Below, piece after piece: positions 1 through 6,169 of a DNA stretch of 18,835 bases. Source of the DNA: Anaerolineales bacterium UBA3071 (lineage in GTDB: Bacteria; Chloroflexota; Anaerolineae; UBA3071); contig DFBV01000120.1 of the NCBI GenBank assembly GCA_002366755.1, positions 1-18,835 of the forward strand, read 5' to 3'. The notes under the pieces are model-generated. The model was not told the DNA's origin. It did not search any database and was given only the letters and a program-made list of their open reading frames with translations. Position 1 is the stretch's first letter; each line of letters starts with the position of its first letter. Position numbers and translations under genes: made by a program.

Positions 1-157
1 CGGGTGCTCGTCGATTCTGGGCGCTTAAGACGGGGGACACCCCCGGAACCCCCGGCCTCGCAAGGCTCGGCGAGCACCCAGGGCTTGGGCAACCCCGGGT
101 GCTCGTCGATTCTGGGCAGTTGAGACGGGGGACACCCTCGGAACCCCCGGCCTCGGA
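1..157. repeat. 95-bp tandem repeat, about 1.6 copies visible
   Basis: A block starting CGGGTGCTCGTCGATTCTGG at position 1 recurs at 96, giving a 95-bp period. About 61 bases of each copy align with few differences. Each copy carries GGGGG-ACA-CCCCC (32-44 in copy 1) followed by GGAACCCCCGGCC. GGGTGCTCG (2-10) is inverted as CGAGCACCC (71-79), so each unit can fold. The second copy runs into a further small inverted repeat, GGACCG/CGGTCC (155-160/166-171). The array starts at the window edge and may extend upstream. I see no coding sequence in 1-350. Confidence 0.8.
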
Positions 158-252
158 CCGTTCGGCGGTCCCTCTAAGCCTTGCACACAGGCATCCCGAA
201 CCTCAGTGTGCGGTTTTCGTTGGATTCTCCTTCACAGTACACCTGTTCTGAA

Positions 253-281
253 TTGCCCCGCGCCGGTTTTTGCCTTATAAT
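253..281 (+). promoter_or_regulatory. sigma70-like promoter candidate (TTGCCC-17-TATAAT)
   Basis: TTGCCC at 253-258 and a perfect TATAAT at 276-281 are separated by exactly 17 bases on the plus strand. Transcription would start near 288, upstream of the DUF3037 remnant and about 280 bases before the DUF5946 gene. It may be the surviving promoter of the decayed gene, or the distal promoter of the DUF5946/GTPase unit. Confidence 0.45.
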
Positions 282-350
282 GGACAGCAGGCTATTGTTG
301 CTGCTGTGATACGGAGTCAGGGCACTACTCGCCGATTTGGCGGCTGGTGA

Positions 351-524
351 GATCGGACGGACGCTGGGGCTGCGGGTGCCATCGGCCAGTTGAGCCAGAG
401 CGAACGGTTCCACTGGCTCGTTTCACCGCGTAGCACCACCATTCAGATCTCGCCTGTCCACTGTGGCTTATGTGCTAACCCACAAGCTGCGCTCGACAGT
501 CTGTTTGAAAAGCTGATCCGCTGA
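351..524 (+). pseudogene. C-terminal remnant of a DUF3037 protein
   Basis: The plus frame after TGA 348-350 stays open for 57 codons to TGA 522-524. It reads through GQLSQSERFHWLVSPRST, then IQISPVHCGLCANPQAALD and FEKLIR. This matches, from memory, the C-terminal end of DUF3037 proteins (pattern RFHWLxAPRSTxxQxSPVHxGLCxDPxAALxxLF). There is no ATG or GTG in the open stretch, the usual N-terminal part of the family is missing, and a stop lies just upstream, so I read it as a truncated relic. DUF3037 has no known biochemical function. The real DUF5946 gene follows 42 bases later. Alternative: translation from TTG 390 as a very short peptide, which I consider unlikely. Confidence 0.55.
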
Positions 525-529
525 TCTCT

Positions 530-558
530 TTGTCCAGTGGTGGTAGCCAAAATATATG
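530..558 (+). promoter_or_regulatory. promoter candidate for DUF5946 gene (TTGTCC-17-TATATG)
   Basis: TTGTCC (530-535) and TATATG (553-558) are 17 bases apart. The expected start of transcription (about 565-567) coincides with ATG 567, and no Shine-Dalgarno sequence precedes that ATG. This would make the mRNA leaderless, and it favours ATG 567 over GTG 537 as the start. The -10 is imperfect, so this is only suggestive. Confidence 0.3.
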
Positions 559-566
559 ATCCAACG

Positions 567-1037
567 ATGGATGATTCAAGACCACGCTCTCGGTGCACTC
601 GGTGCGGCGCAAAGGTGCCCGGCGGTACCAAAGGCTGCAGGGAGCTGTTTCAGGAGATCCTGGTACGGGAGTACGGCGATCCAGCCTACGGCGCCGTCCA
701 CCTGCTGACCGTTGATGCCTATGCACTGCAGCATTCGGAGGACCACGGTCCCAGGTCGAACGCTGTCCACTTGCTCCGACTGTGTATGCTCCTGGAACAT
801 GGTTTGGAAGCCTCGACAGGTACGAATCCACACTGGTTTCAAGCCCAGATTGAGTCCGACCGCGAGATGCCGCTTTTGGAACCTCCTCAGAACCGTGGCC
901 AGACGACCGTTGCAGACATGCATGGGGCAGCTAATGCGGACGAATACGTTGAGCGTGCGTATCATTGGGCCCGTTCTGTGTGGGAGGCCTATCGCGCCCA
1001 CCACGGGTGGGCTCGCCGGTGGCTACAAGAGAGATAA
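567..1037 (+). CDS. DUF5946 family protein
   Basis: This 156-residue protein has the features I associate with DUF5946. An N-terminal Cys pair (CTRCGAKV) and a third Cys (KGC) come first. A signature block follows, running LFQEILVREY, GDPAYGAVHLLTVDAYALQH, and then a His/Trp-rich second half (HWFQAQIE, AYHWARSVW, HHGWARRW). The Cys and His content is compatible with metal binding, but no function is established for the family. It is soluble, with no signal peptide or membrane segment. I chose ATG 567 because the Cys motif follows closely and the GTG pair at 537/540 has no ribosome binding site; GTG 537 would add ten residues. The TGS-GTPase gene starts 84 bases downstream on the same strand and could be co-transcribed, although a strong hairpin lies between them. 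Confidence 0.75.
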   Translation: MDDSRPRSRCTRCGAKVPGGTKGCRELFQEILVREYGDPAYGAVHLLTVDAYALQHSEDHGPRSNAVHLLRLCMLLEHGLEASTGTNPHWFQAQIESDREMPLLEPPQNRGQTTVADMHGAANADEYVERAYHWARSVWEAYRAHHGWARRWLQER

Positions 1038-1045
1038 CTGGTATC

Positions 1046-1078
1046 TGCCCTCCCCGCCGTCGCGGGGGGGAGGGGGCA
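1046..1078. other. G/C-rich hairpin between DUF5946 gene and GTPase gene
   Basis: TGCCCTCCCC is followed after GCCGTC by GCGGGGGGGAGGGGGCA, giving an imperfect stem of about 13 pairs right after the DUF5946 stop. No T-run follows on either strand, so it is not a classical intrinsic terminator. It may be a partial terminator, an mRNA-stabilising stem or an intergenic repeat. The 9-G/C run could also fold differently. Confidence 0.5.
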
Positions 1079-1121
1079 GCGGTCGAGTGCTGCGCTTTGA
1101 AGTGAATGTGATCAGGTAGCC

Positions 1122-2111
1122 ATGCCCACCAACCTCCCCCCAGAAGCTCTTGAGGCGGAAAGAGAATATCGCGCGGCCCAAACGGTTGCGGAGAAGATCG
1201 CCAGCCTTGAGGAATACCTGGCTCTCATCCCCAAGCACAAAGGCACGGACAAGCTAAGGGCTGATCTGCGGAGGCGGCTGTCCAAGCTAAAGGTTTCCTC
1301 CTCCCACGTCCGCAAGGGTGTCAGCAGGCGAGTGTCTGCCTTCCACATCCGCAAAGAAGGTGCTGGCCAGCTTGTAGTCATCGGTCCCACCAATGTGGGC
1401 AAATCGGCTCTGGTCGACATGCTGACCAATGCTACTCCCGAGGTGTCTGCGTCTCCTTTTACCACCTGGAAACCAACCCCAGGCATGATGCCGATAGAAA
1501 ACATCCAGGTTCAGTTGATAGATACCCCACCACTGAACAGGGACTATATGAATTCGGAGCTGCTGAGCCTGATCCGCAGGGCAGATCTCATCCTGCTCAT
1601 GGTGGATCTCCAGGTGGATGCAGTTCAGCAGCTTGAAGACACCATCGATCTGCTGCAAGAGCACCGCATCATTCCCCTGCATCTGAAGGAGCGCTATGCC
1701 GGGCAGCGTCGTCTGACCTTCATACCGGTCCTGGTGTTGGTCAACAAGAACGATGACGAGAATACGGACGAAGATTATGAAATCTTTTGCGAACTGCTCG
1801 AAGGTGACTGGCCTCTGCTCCCTGTGTCTGCAACCACCGGCCGCAACCTCGAACGTTTGAAGCAGGTTGTGTTCGAGTTGCTGGGAATTATCCGGGTTTA
1901 CTCCAAGGCTCCTGGGAAAGAGCCTGATCTCACCGCTCCGTTCGCTCTGAAGAAAGGGAGCACCGTAGCGGATCTTGCAGAAGGGGTTCACCGGGATTTC
2001 TTTGAGAAGCTGAAGACAGCCCGCGTCTGGGGAAGCGGTGTCTTTGATGGACAGATGGTACAACGCGACCATGTCCTTCATGATGGTGACGTGGTGGAGT
2101 TGCGCATTTAG
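1122..2111 (+). CDS. DRG/Obg-like GTPase with C-terminal TGS domain
   Basis: This 329-residue protein has a helical N-terminus (residues 1-60, with the KHKGTDKLRADLRRRLSKLK segment typical of DRG-type GTPases). The G domain follows with P-loop GPTNVGKS (88-95), switch I threonines near 114-115, DTPP at the G3 position (134-137), NKND (208-211) and SAT (236-238). The C-terminal ~75 residues (about 256-329) are a TGS domain ending GDVVELRI. Family knowledge: such GTPases bind ribosomes or RNA. The substrate of this bacterial branch is not known. Oddity: G3 normally reads DxxG, but here the Gly is Pro, which may slow or alter hydrolysis. AGG lies just ahead of ATG 1122. It is probably in a unit with the DUF5946 gene upstream. 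The best alternative call is simply 50S-ribosome-binding GTPase. Confidence 0.9.
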   Translation: MPTNLPPEALEAEREYRAAQTVAEKIASLEEYLALIPKHKGTDKLRADLRRRLSKLKVSSSHVRKGVSRRVSAFHIRKEGAGQLVVIGPTNVGKSALVDMLTNATPEVSASPFTTWKPTPGMMPIENIQVQLIDTPPLNRDYMNSELLSLIRRADLILLMVDLQVDAVQQLEDTIDLLQEHRIIPLHLKERYAGQRRLTFIPVLVLVNKNDDENTDEDYEIFCELLEGDWPLLPVSATTGRNLERLKQVVFELLGIIRVYSKAPGKEPDLTAPFALKKGSTVADLAEGVHRDFFEKLKTARVWGSGVFDGQMVQRDHVLHDGDVVELRI

Positions 2112-2232
2112 CGCCTATCCGGAAACCGCTTTGCTTTCCTGGCTGGCACGAGGGTTCATCAAACGCAAACCGGGGCAGCCTCGCACGATCGAAGTACGGA
2201 TCCCTCCTGAACGGCTTCCGCCCCTGGAGTGA
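2107..2232 (+). other. possible small coding fragment after the GTPase
   Basis: One frame stays open from inside the GTPase 3' end to TGA 2230-2232. It encodes a stretch with natural-looking composition (ETALLSWLARGFIKRKPGQP, then RTIEVRIPPERLPPLE). There is no start with a ribosome binding site in the intergenic part. I do not recognise the family. It may be the 3' relic of another gene or chance. The rest of 2233-2570 holds only the inverted-repeat element described separately and no gene that I can support. Confidence 0.2.
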
Positions 2233-2312
2233 TCCCGTGGCAAAGAGCGATCCCCAGTAGTCTGGCTCAGAGGCTGGTTCTCTTCGTGCAACTCACTAGC
2301 GGACAGTTTCTG

Positions 2313-2404
2313 AACACGAATGCCCGGAATGGACAAATCCCGCAAATCACGCTGAGGTTTGTGGAAAGCATTCGTGAAATTCACATATTCGTGCTATTCG
2401 TGAT
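2313..2404. repeat. inverted CACGAAT/ATTCGTG repeat pair without internal gene
   Basis: AACACGAATGCC (from 2313) and ATTCGTG units at 2370-2376, 2387-2393 and 2396-2402, the last ending in GAT, form an inverted pair around about 60 bases of non-coding DNA. The same motifs in the same relative orientation bracket the GxxExxY gene at 10772-11226. I read this as an empty or internally deleted copy of that element, or a small MITE-like repeat. Confidence 0.5.
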
Positions 2405-2570
2405 GAATATCCATGGGAGCATGACCCCCGAAGTTCCTGGTCCGTATCCTGGCCGGCCAACAATCGGGGCAGGAGACCCGACGGTATGAGAGACAAGGTT
2501 CTTGGACAGCATCAGAGCCTGGTGTCTGAAATAGGACCAAGCTGAGAACAGAGATGAAGGCAACCAACCT

Positions 2571-3671
2571 ATGGCAGAGAAACTCAAAGACCTCTTCTTC
2601 TCAAGTTCGTTCATTGACCAACTGGGGGATGCTATCCAGCGAGTCTACCCAGGTTTCGATAAGGGGAAGTTCGCTCGCTTGGTGTATGATAGCACCTGGG
2701 AGACCAAGAAGCTGAAGGAAAGAATGCGCCACGTTGCGCGCTGCTTGCATGAGACGCTGCCAGAGGAGTATCCAGAGACTTTGGAGATCCTGACGAAGGT
2801 CGCGCCATCTTTTCACGGCTTTGATGCCATGGTCTTTCCGGAGTATGTCGGGCGCTATGGGTTGGACCACTGGGATCTGTCCCTTCCTGCTCTGGCGTTC
2901 TTCACGAAGTTTGCCAGTTCGGAATTCGCCATCCGCCCGTTTCTGGCCCGAGATCCGGAACGAGCTTTGGCCTATATGCGTGTTTGGACAGAGGATGAGA
3001 ATCATCACGTACGCCGTCTTGCCAGTGAAGGCTGTCGCCCGAGGCTTCCATAGGCCATGGCCCTGACTGCGTTCAAGAAAGATTCCCATCCCATCCTGCC
3101 GATTCTTGAAAAACTGAAGGATGATGAATCAGAATACGTCCGCAAGAGCGTCGCCAACAACCTGAATGGCATCTCCAGGGACCATCCGGACTTGGTGCTG
3201 GATATCTGTGGGCGCTGGTATGGTCACACCAAGAGCACGGATTGGGTCGTGAAACGCGCCTGCCGCACCATGCTGAAAGCAGGGAATCAACGTGCGCTGT
3301 CGCTCTTCGGTTTCGGTGACCCCACTCACATCAGCGTGGAGAACCTGACGCTTGACAAAGAGACGCTCTGTATCGGGGAAGACCTGCACTATGCATTTGA
3401 GTTGAGGATACACACCGAAGATGCCGGCAAAGTTCGCCTGGAACTTGGGGTCTACTACGTGAAAGCAAAGGGGAAACTGTCCCGGAAGGTGTTTCACATC
3501 AGGGAAGACAGCTTCGATCCGGGAAGCCATGTGATCTCCAGAAGGCACTCTTTCGAGAACCGATCAACCCGCAAGCACTATCCGGGGGAGCATCAACTGG
3601 CGATCATTGTCAACAGTGTGGAGAAGGCGAGGGCATCTTTTGAGTTGAAGGAGGACACTTCCGGCCACTGA
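2571..3671 (+). pseudogene. alkC: AlkC-type DNA alkylation repair glycosylase, interrupted by in-frame TAG
   Basis: Codons 1-160 and 162-366 are in one frame, broken only by TAG at 3051-3053 (codon 161). The first half is the HEAT-like repeat region, with FASSEFAIRPFL (114-125) and ENHHVRRLASEGCRPRLP (143-160). The second continues AMALTAFKKDSHPILPILEK with further repeats. From about residue 245 there is a beta-rich segment that fits the Ig-like C-terminal domain of AlkC. The family reads RPRLPWAMAL, so TAG replaces a conserved TGG. AlkC excises 3-methyladenine and 3-methylcytosine from DNA without base flipping. From memory, the lost Trp matches an active-site Trp of Pseudomonas AlkC, and E118 the catalytic Glu. 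An ATG at 3057 could restart the second half, but that fragment would lack half the repeats. Both halves show no other damage, so the stop is recent, a sequencing error, or read through. Confidence 0.85.
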
Positions 3672-3773
3672 GCCCCGGTCCGTCATGCCGCTGACGATCG
3701 TTCAGCAGGGGGAGAACCGATGGACCGTGGCAGGTTAAGCTGATGCCAGAAACAGCATGGCCTGGGGGAACAT

Positions 3774-3798
3774 CCCTGGCCGTGCGCTTTTGCCAGGG
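3774..3798. terminator. weak hairpin between convergent alkC and padR
   Basis: CCCTGGC (3774-3780) and GCCAGGG (3792-3798) form a 7-bp perfect stem with an 11-base loop, between the stops of the alkC remnant and the padR gene. No T-run follows, so termination is only inferred from the position between convergent genes. Confidence 0.3.
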
Positions 3799-3826
3799 CC
3801 TCCATTCTGCCAACTGCTAATGCCGT

Positions 3827-4534
3827 TTAGTCAGTTTCCGGGCACCACTTGAGTCGTTCCTCACCAGGGCTGGACTGGTCACGAGAATCCATGTGAGGAC
3901 GAGGCTCAATGTCACCTTCACCAACTCCTCGACGAGTACGCACTCCTCGATCGATCTGAGGTTGTGGCTGGCTGTCAGCTTCCACAAGATCCTGGCGGAA
4001 ACGCTCTCTGTCAAAGGTATGATCTTGGGAGCCCGATTCGAGTCGGGCAATAACTTCGCTCAGCCATTCCAAGTCAGTTGAAAGATGGCGTATCTGATGC
4101 TCAGTGAGCAGTCGAAAACCGCCGTGGTCATCGCCGTGAGTGAGTGCTGTCTGCAACAGGTTCTTGATAACCGAGTTTCGTTTGCGCAACAGAGACAATC
4201 TCTCTTCGGCAGGGAGCGCATCCAGAAATGCCAAACTGGTGGCGCTGCGGAACTCAGCCGGGCTGTAGTCAGCCAGGTTGTCGCGCAGAAGCTGTTGGAA
4301 CGCTGCTTCTCCTTTCGGAGTGATGGCGTAAACCCGTCGCAGTGGGCGGTTTCCCTCCCGTTCTTCCGTGTAGGTGATCCAGCCATCGTCGGCCATCTTG
4401 CTGAGCAGGCGGTACGCTGTGGGTTTCTTCAGTTGCACGCTTGCTCGCATATGGCTGTCAATCAGCTCGTTGAGTTGGTAGCCAGACATCTCCTGGCCGC
4501 GCAACAGCCCCAGCAGGAGCAGTTTTCTTTCCAT
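3827..4534 (-). CDS. PadR family transcriptional regulator
   Basis: This protein has 235 residues from ATG 4534, chosen because AGGAGG sits six bases upstream; an upstream in-frame start at 4582 has no such support. Residues 1-80 are the PadR winged helix (LLLLGLLRGQEMSGYQLNEL, then KKPTAYRLLSKMADDGWI, then RRVYAITPKGEAAF). Residues about 85-175 form the helical dimerisation region (LLTEHQIRHLSTDLEWLSEVIARLE). The last ~55 residues are Pro/Arg/Asp-rich and have no counterpart I know in PadR proteins of about 180 residues, so they may come from loss of an older stop. PadR proteins repress nearby detoxification or transporter genes in response to small ligands. No such target gene lies beside it, so the target is unknown. 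Autoregulation is likely, given the palindrome over its -10. Confidence 0.88.
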   Translation of the reverse strand: MERKLLLLGLLRGQEMSGYQLNELIDSHMRASVQLKKPTAYRLLSKMADDGWITYTEEREGNRPLRRVYAITPKGEAAFQQLLRDNLADYSPAEFRSATSLAFLDALPAEERLSLLRKRNSVIKNLLQTALTHGDDHGGFRLLTEHQIRHLSTDLEWLSEVIARLESGSQDHTFDRERFRQDLVEADSQPQPQIDRGVRTRRGVGEGDIEPRPHMDSRDQSSPGEERLKWCPETD

Positions 4535-4558
4535 CTGCTGCCTCCTCGTCCTGTTATG

Positions 4559-4588
4559 TAGTCCGAAGTGATTAGTCCGCATGGACTA
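4559..4588 (-). promoter_or_regulatory. palindromic operator candidate in the padR leader
   Basis: TAGTCC (4573-4578) and GGACTA (4583-4588) form a perfect 6-bp palindrome with a 4-base centre, and a third half-site TAGTCC lies at 4559-4564. The palindrome covers the -10 hexamer and the start of transcription, as expected for an autorepressor site. It is not the ATGT-N8-ACAT site reported for some PadR proteins, so binding by this PadR is inference. Confidence 0.5.
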
Positions 4589-4613
4589 TACCACCCTGCT
4601 GGATCCTTGTCAA
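4585..4613 (-). promoter_or_regulatory. near-consensus sigma70 promoter of padR
   Basis: On the minus strand TTGACA (4613-4608) and TATAGT (4590-4585) are 17 bases apart. It is one of the two best promoters in the window, and lies about 50 bases ahead of ATG 4534. Confidence 0.75.
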
Positions 4614-4708
4614 ATCGCTTCCATTACGTGCGCGGCACGTTTCTTGCGGCAAATGCGACCTACCTATCTCGGGTCGGCGGAGGAGTTGGGATAGTCGCTT
4701 TCTCCGGA

Positions 4709-4737
4709 TTGACTTTGGGAAGCGATCTGCGTATACT
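4709..4737 (+). promoter_or_regulatory. sigma70-like promoter facing plus strand (TTGACT-17-TATACT)
   Basis: TTGACT (4709-4714) and TATACT (4732-4737) have an ideal 17-base spacer. No convincing gene follows. The only open stretch from the expected start point is a 30-codon GTG frame (4744-4836). Beyond that, transcription would run antisense to the proS remnant and the ST7-like gene. Between 4614 and 5048 I see only this promoter and the palindrome at 4930-4990. Confidence 0.5.
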
Positions 4738-4929
4738 GACACAGTGATCAAGGCCGCAACAGCAGTCGCCAGTTTCGAGTTCGACATGGAGCACAAGGCG
4801 TGTGCTTCTGCTGTCCCCTTCGGGCAGGACGACTGAAGTTGGGTATTTGCTCTGAACAGGAAGCCAGCAACACTGGAGAAGGAAGCTACCTAATACCTGA
4901 TCAAAGTGGTTCTGACGTGGTACAGAGTG

Positions 4930-4990
4930 CCGGAGTCCACAACTTGTTGGGGGTGCGGCACGATGGGCCCGAACAAGTTCGGGAGTCCGG
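4930..4990. repeat. long imperfect inverted repeat
   Basis: CCGGAGTCC (4930-4938) pairs with GGAGTCCGG (4982-4990) with one mismatch, and AACTTGTT (4941-4948) with AACAAGTT (4972-4979) perfectly, around a 23-base loop. It could fold into an extended stem in RNA from either strand, or be a protein-binding palindrome. No T-run follows. Confidence 0.5.
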
Positions 4991-5048
4991 TGCGCCATGC
5001 AGGGATGGAATCGCTACTCTCATGCATCAAAACCAACGTGAGGGACTA

Positions 5049-5111
5049 CTAGTGCGATCGGGGGAAGATGGCCACGCGGTCGGTCTCCTGGCCGGTGGTG
5101 AAGCAGCACCT
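5049..5111 (-). pseudogene. 3'-end remnant of a second prolyl-tRNA synthetase gene
   Basis: Just after the stop of the ST7-like gene, the minus strand reads CCFTTGQETDRVAIFPRSH and then TAG (5049-5051). The intact ProRS in this window ends RCFYTGQETDNIAIFSRAY and then TAG. That gives 12 of 19 identical residues by my alignment. At DNA level 5049-5107 matches 6271-6329 at 47 of 59 positions. Upstream homology stops within about 20 codons, at the end of the ST7-like gene. This is a deletion scar of a duplicated or divergent proS, not a gene. Confidence 0.8.
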
Positions 5112-5123
5112 CGTCTCTGGCCC

Positions 5124-6110
5124 TTATCCTCTCCCGGATTTCTCCACCATCCCAGCCAGCCACTCCAGAGCGCCCGGCGTATTGTGCCAAAGCGGCAAAG
5201 CGGCCATCACGTGAGCAGCAGCCTCATCCTCGCCGCCAAGGGTAACGTGGGCGTGCGTGAGGCGTGGAGGCCGCCTTCGACCCAGCAAGTAGTCTGGCAC
5301 GTGGCGATTCCACTCCATGGCGTCTCTCAGGAGCGCACGGGTCTGGTCACTGTCACCGTGCTGGCGGAAGGCGAAGAGCACTTGCGGATACAGGCCGTCG
5401 GCCATGGCGTCGTCGTTGTACTCTTCAAAAAGGGTCACCAGATCCTCATCGCGTTCGGTCTCCAGGAGCCAGAGCATCAGCGGATAGCGCACGCCTTGGT
5501 TATCGCCAGGGTTGAGGCGCAGCATGTCCTGAGCTTGTTCGATGGCCGCGTCTCGTTCACCCGTTTCCCAGAGGGTGAAGGCCAGACCCAGCCGGGCACG
5601 CATGTAGGGGCGGGTCTCGATAATGCCCCAGAAATGCCCAACGTTTTCCTCGAAGACCTCCGGGCCTAGTACTCTCTGGCCAGCCTCCACGCCCTTCTGA
5701 TAGAGAGCCAGCGCGTCTTGCGGTGTTCTGGCCGTTTCCTCGGCCAGCAGCACGTAGGCATCGGCACAGTCGGGCGATACCTCCAAAGCCTGTCGAGCCA
5801 GTTGCACCCGTCGCCGTCCGCTGGCCTCGAAAGCCTCATACATCAACTCCTGAGCCTCCTCCAACGGCGTCGTCGGCTCGAAAGAGGGCACGCCACCACT
5901 GGACATCATCTGTTGCATAAAGGCATTCGCCTCGTCAATGGACTCGAATTCCCGCTCGCTGAGCAGCCGGCCGATGTCGGCCATGGTCTTGTCCATGCTG
6001 CGACGATCAAAATCCGGTGGTGAGCTCCCCGTCGCTTCAGGCCGGCGTGTGGCTGGGCTGGTTCGAGCCCCGCTTCGTTTCCTGCGCTTCTTCTTCTTTT
6101 TCCTTGCCAT
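5124..6110 (-). CDS. ST7-like tetratricopeptide repeat protein
   Basis: This 328-residue protein begins with an extremely basic segment (MARKKKKKRRKR, residues 1-12), a disordered linker to about 40, and a helical region with DRRSMDKTMADIGRLL. From about 82 it carries TPR-type helical repeats: ALEVSPDCADAYVLLAEE, AFTLWETGERDAAIEQAQ and MLRLNPGDNQGVRYPLMLWL. The block HFWGIIETRPYMRARLGLA (159-177) is characteristic, as I recall, of bacterial proteins related to the ST7 family. TPRs mediate protein-protein contacts; the partner is unknown. The basic N-terminus could bind nucleic acid or a ribosome. AGGAGG lies eight bases before ATG 6110. It sits 160 bases downstream of proS on the same strand and may be co-transcribed. 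The stop is followed directly by a proS remnant. Confidence 0.8.
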   Translation of the reverse strand: MARKKKKKRRKRSGARTSPATRRPEATGSSPPDFDRRSMDKTMADIGRLLSEREFESIDEANAFMQQMMSSGGVPSFEPTTPLEEAQELMYEAFEASGRRRVQLARQALEVSPDCADAYVLLAEETARTPQDALALYQKGVEAGQRVLGPEVFEENVGHFWGIIETRPYMRARLGLAFTLWETGERDAAIEQAQDMLRLNPGDNQGVRYPLMLWLLETERDEDLVTLFEEYNDDAMADGLYPQVLFAFRQHGDSDQTRALLRDAMEWNRHVPDYLLGRRRPPRLTHAHVTLGGEDEAAAHVMAALPLWHNTPGALEWLAGMVEKSGRG

Positions 6111-6169
6111 AAGGATATCCTCCTGATGTTAGAACTTCGGGTCTGACACCGGCACGGCTATACTGGATC

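Noticed and set aside
1287..2081. 264-codon minus-strand frame opposite the GTPase
   Set aside because: The GTPase and TGS motifs on the plus strand are clear. The opposite frame has no family resemblance and no ribosome binding site.
3057..3671. Separate 204-residue gene starting at ATG 3057
   Set aside because: It is the in-frame continuation of alkC after the TAG. The family sequence runs without interruption across the junction and there is no own ribosome binding site.
4585..4607. AGGGTGGTA on the minus strand, resembling the T-box antiterminator core
   Set aside because: It is the spacer of the padR promoter, is not followed by CCGCG, and no specifier or other T-box parts are nearby. 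padR is not an amino-acid gene.
4583..4998. Minus-strand open frames of 74 and 112 codons between padR and the proS relic
   Set aside because: They run through the padR promoter or a palindrome and have no recognisable motifs or plausible ribosome binding sites.
4800..5669. 289-codon open frame on the plus strand
   Set aside because: Most of it is antisense to the ST7-like gene, which has TPR motifs and a good ribosome binding site. The frame has no recognisable domain and its start lies in intergenic repeat-like DNA.
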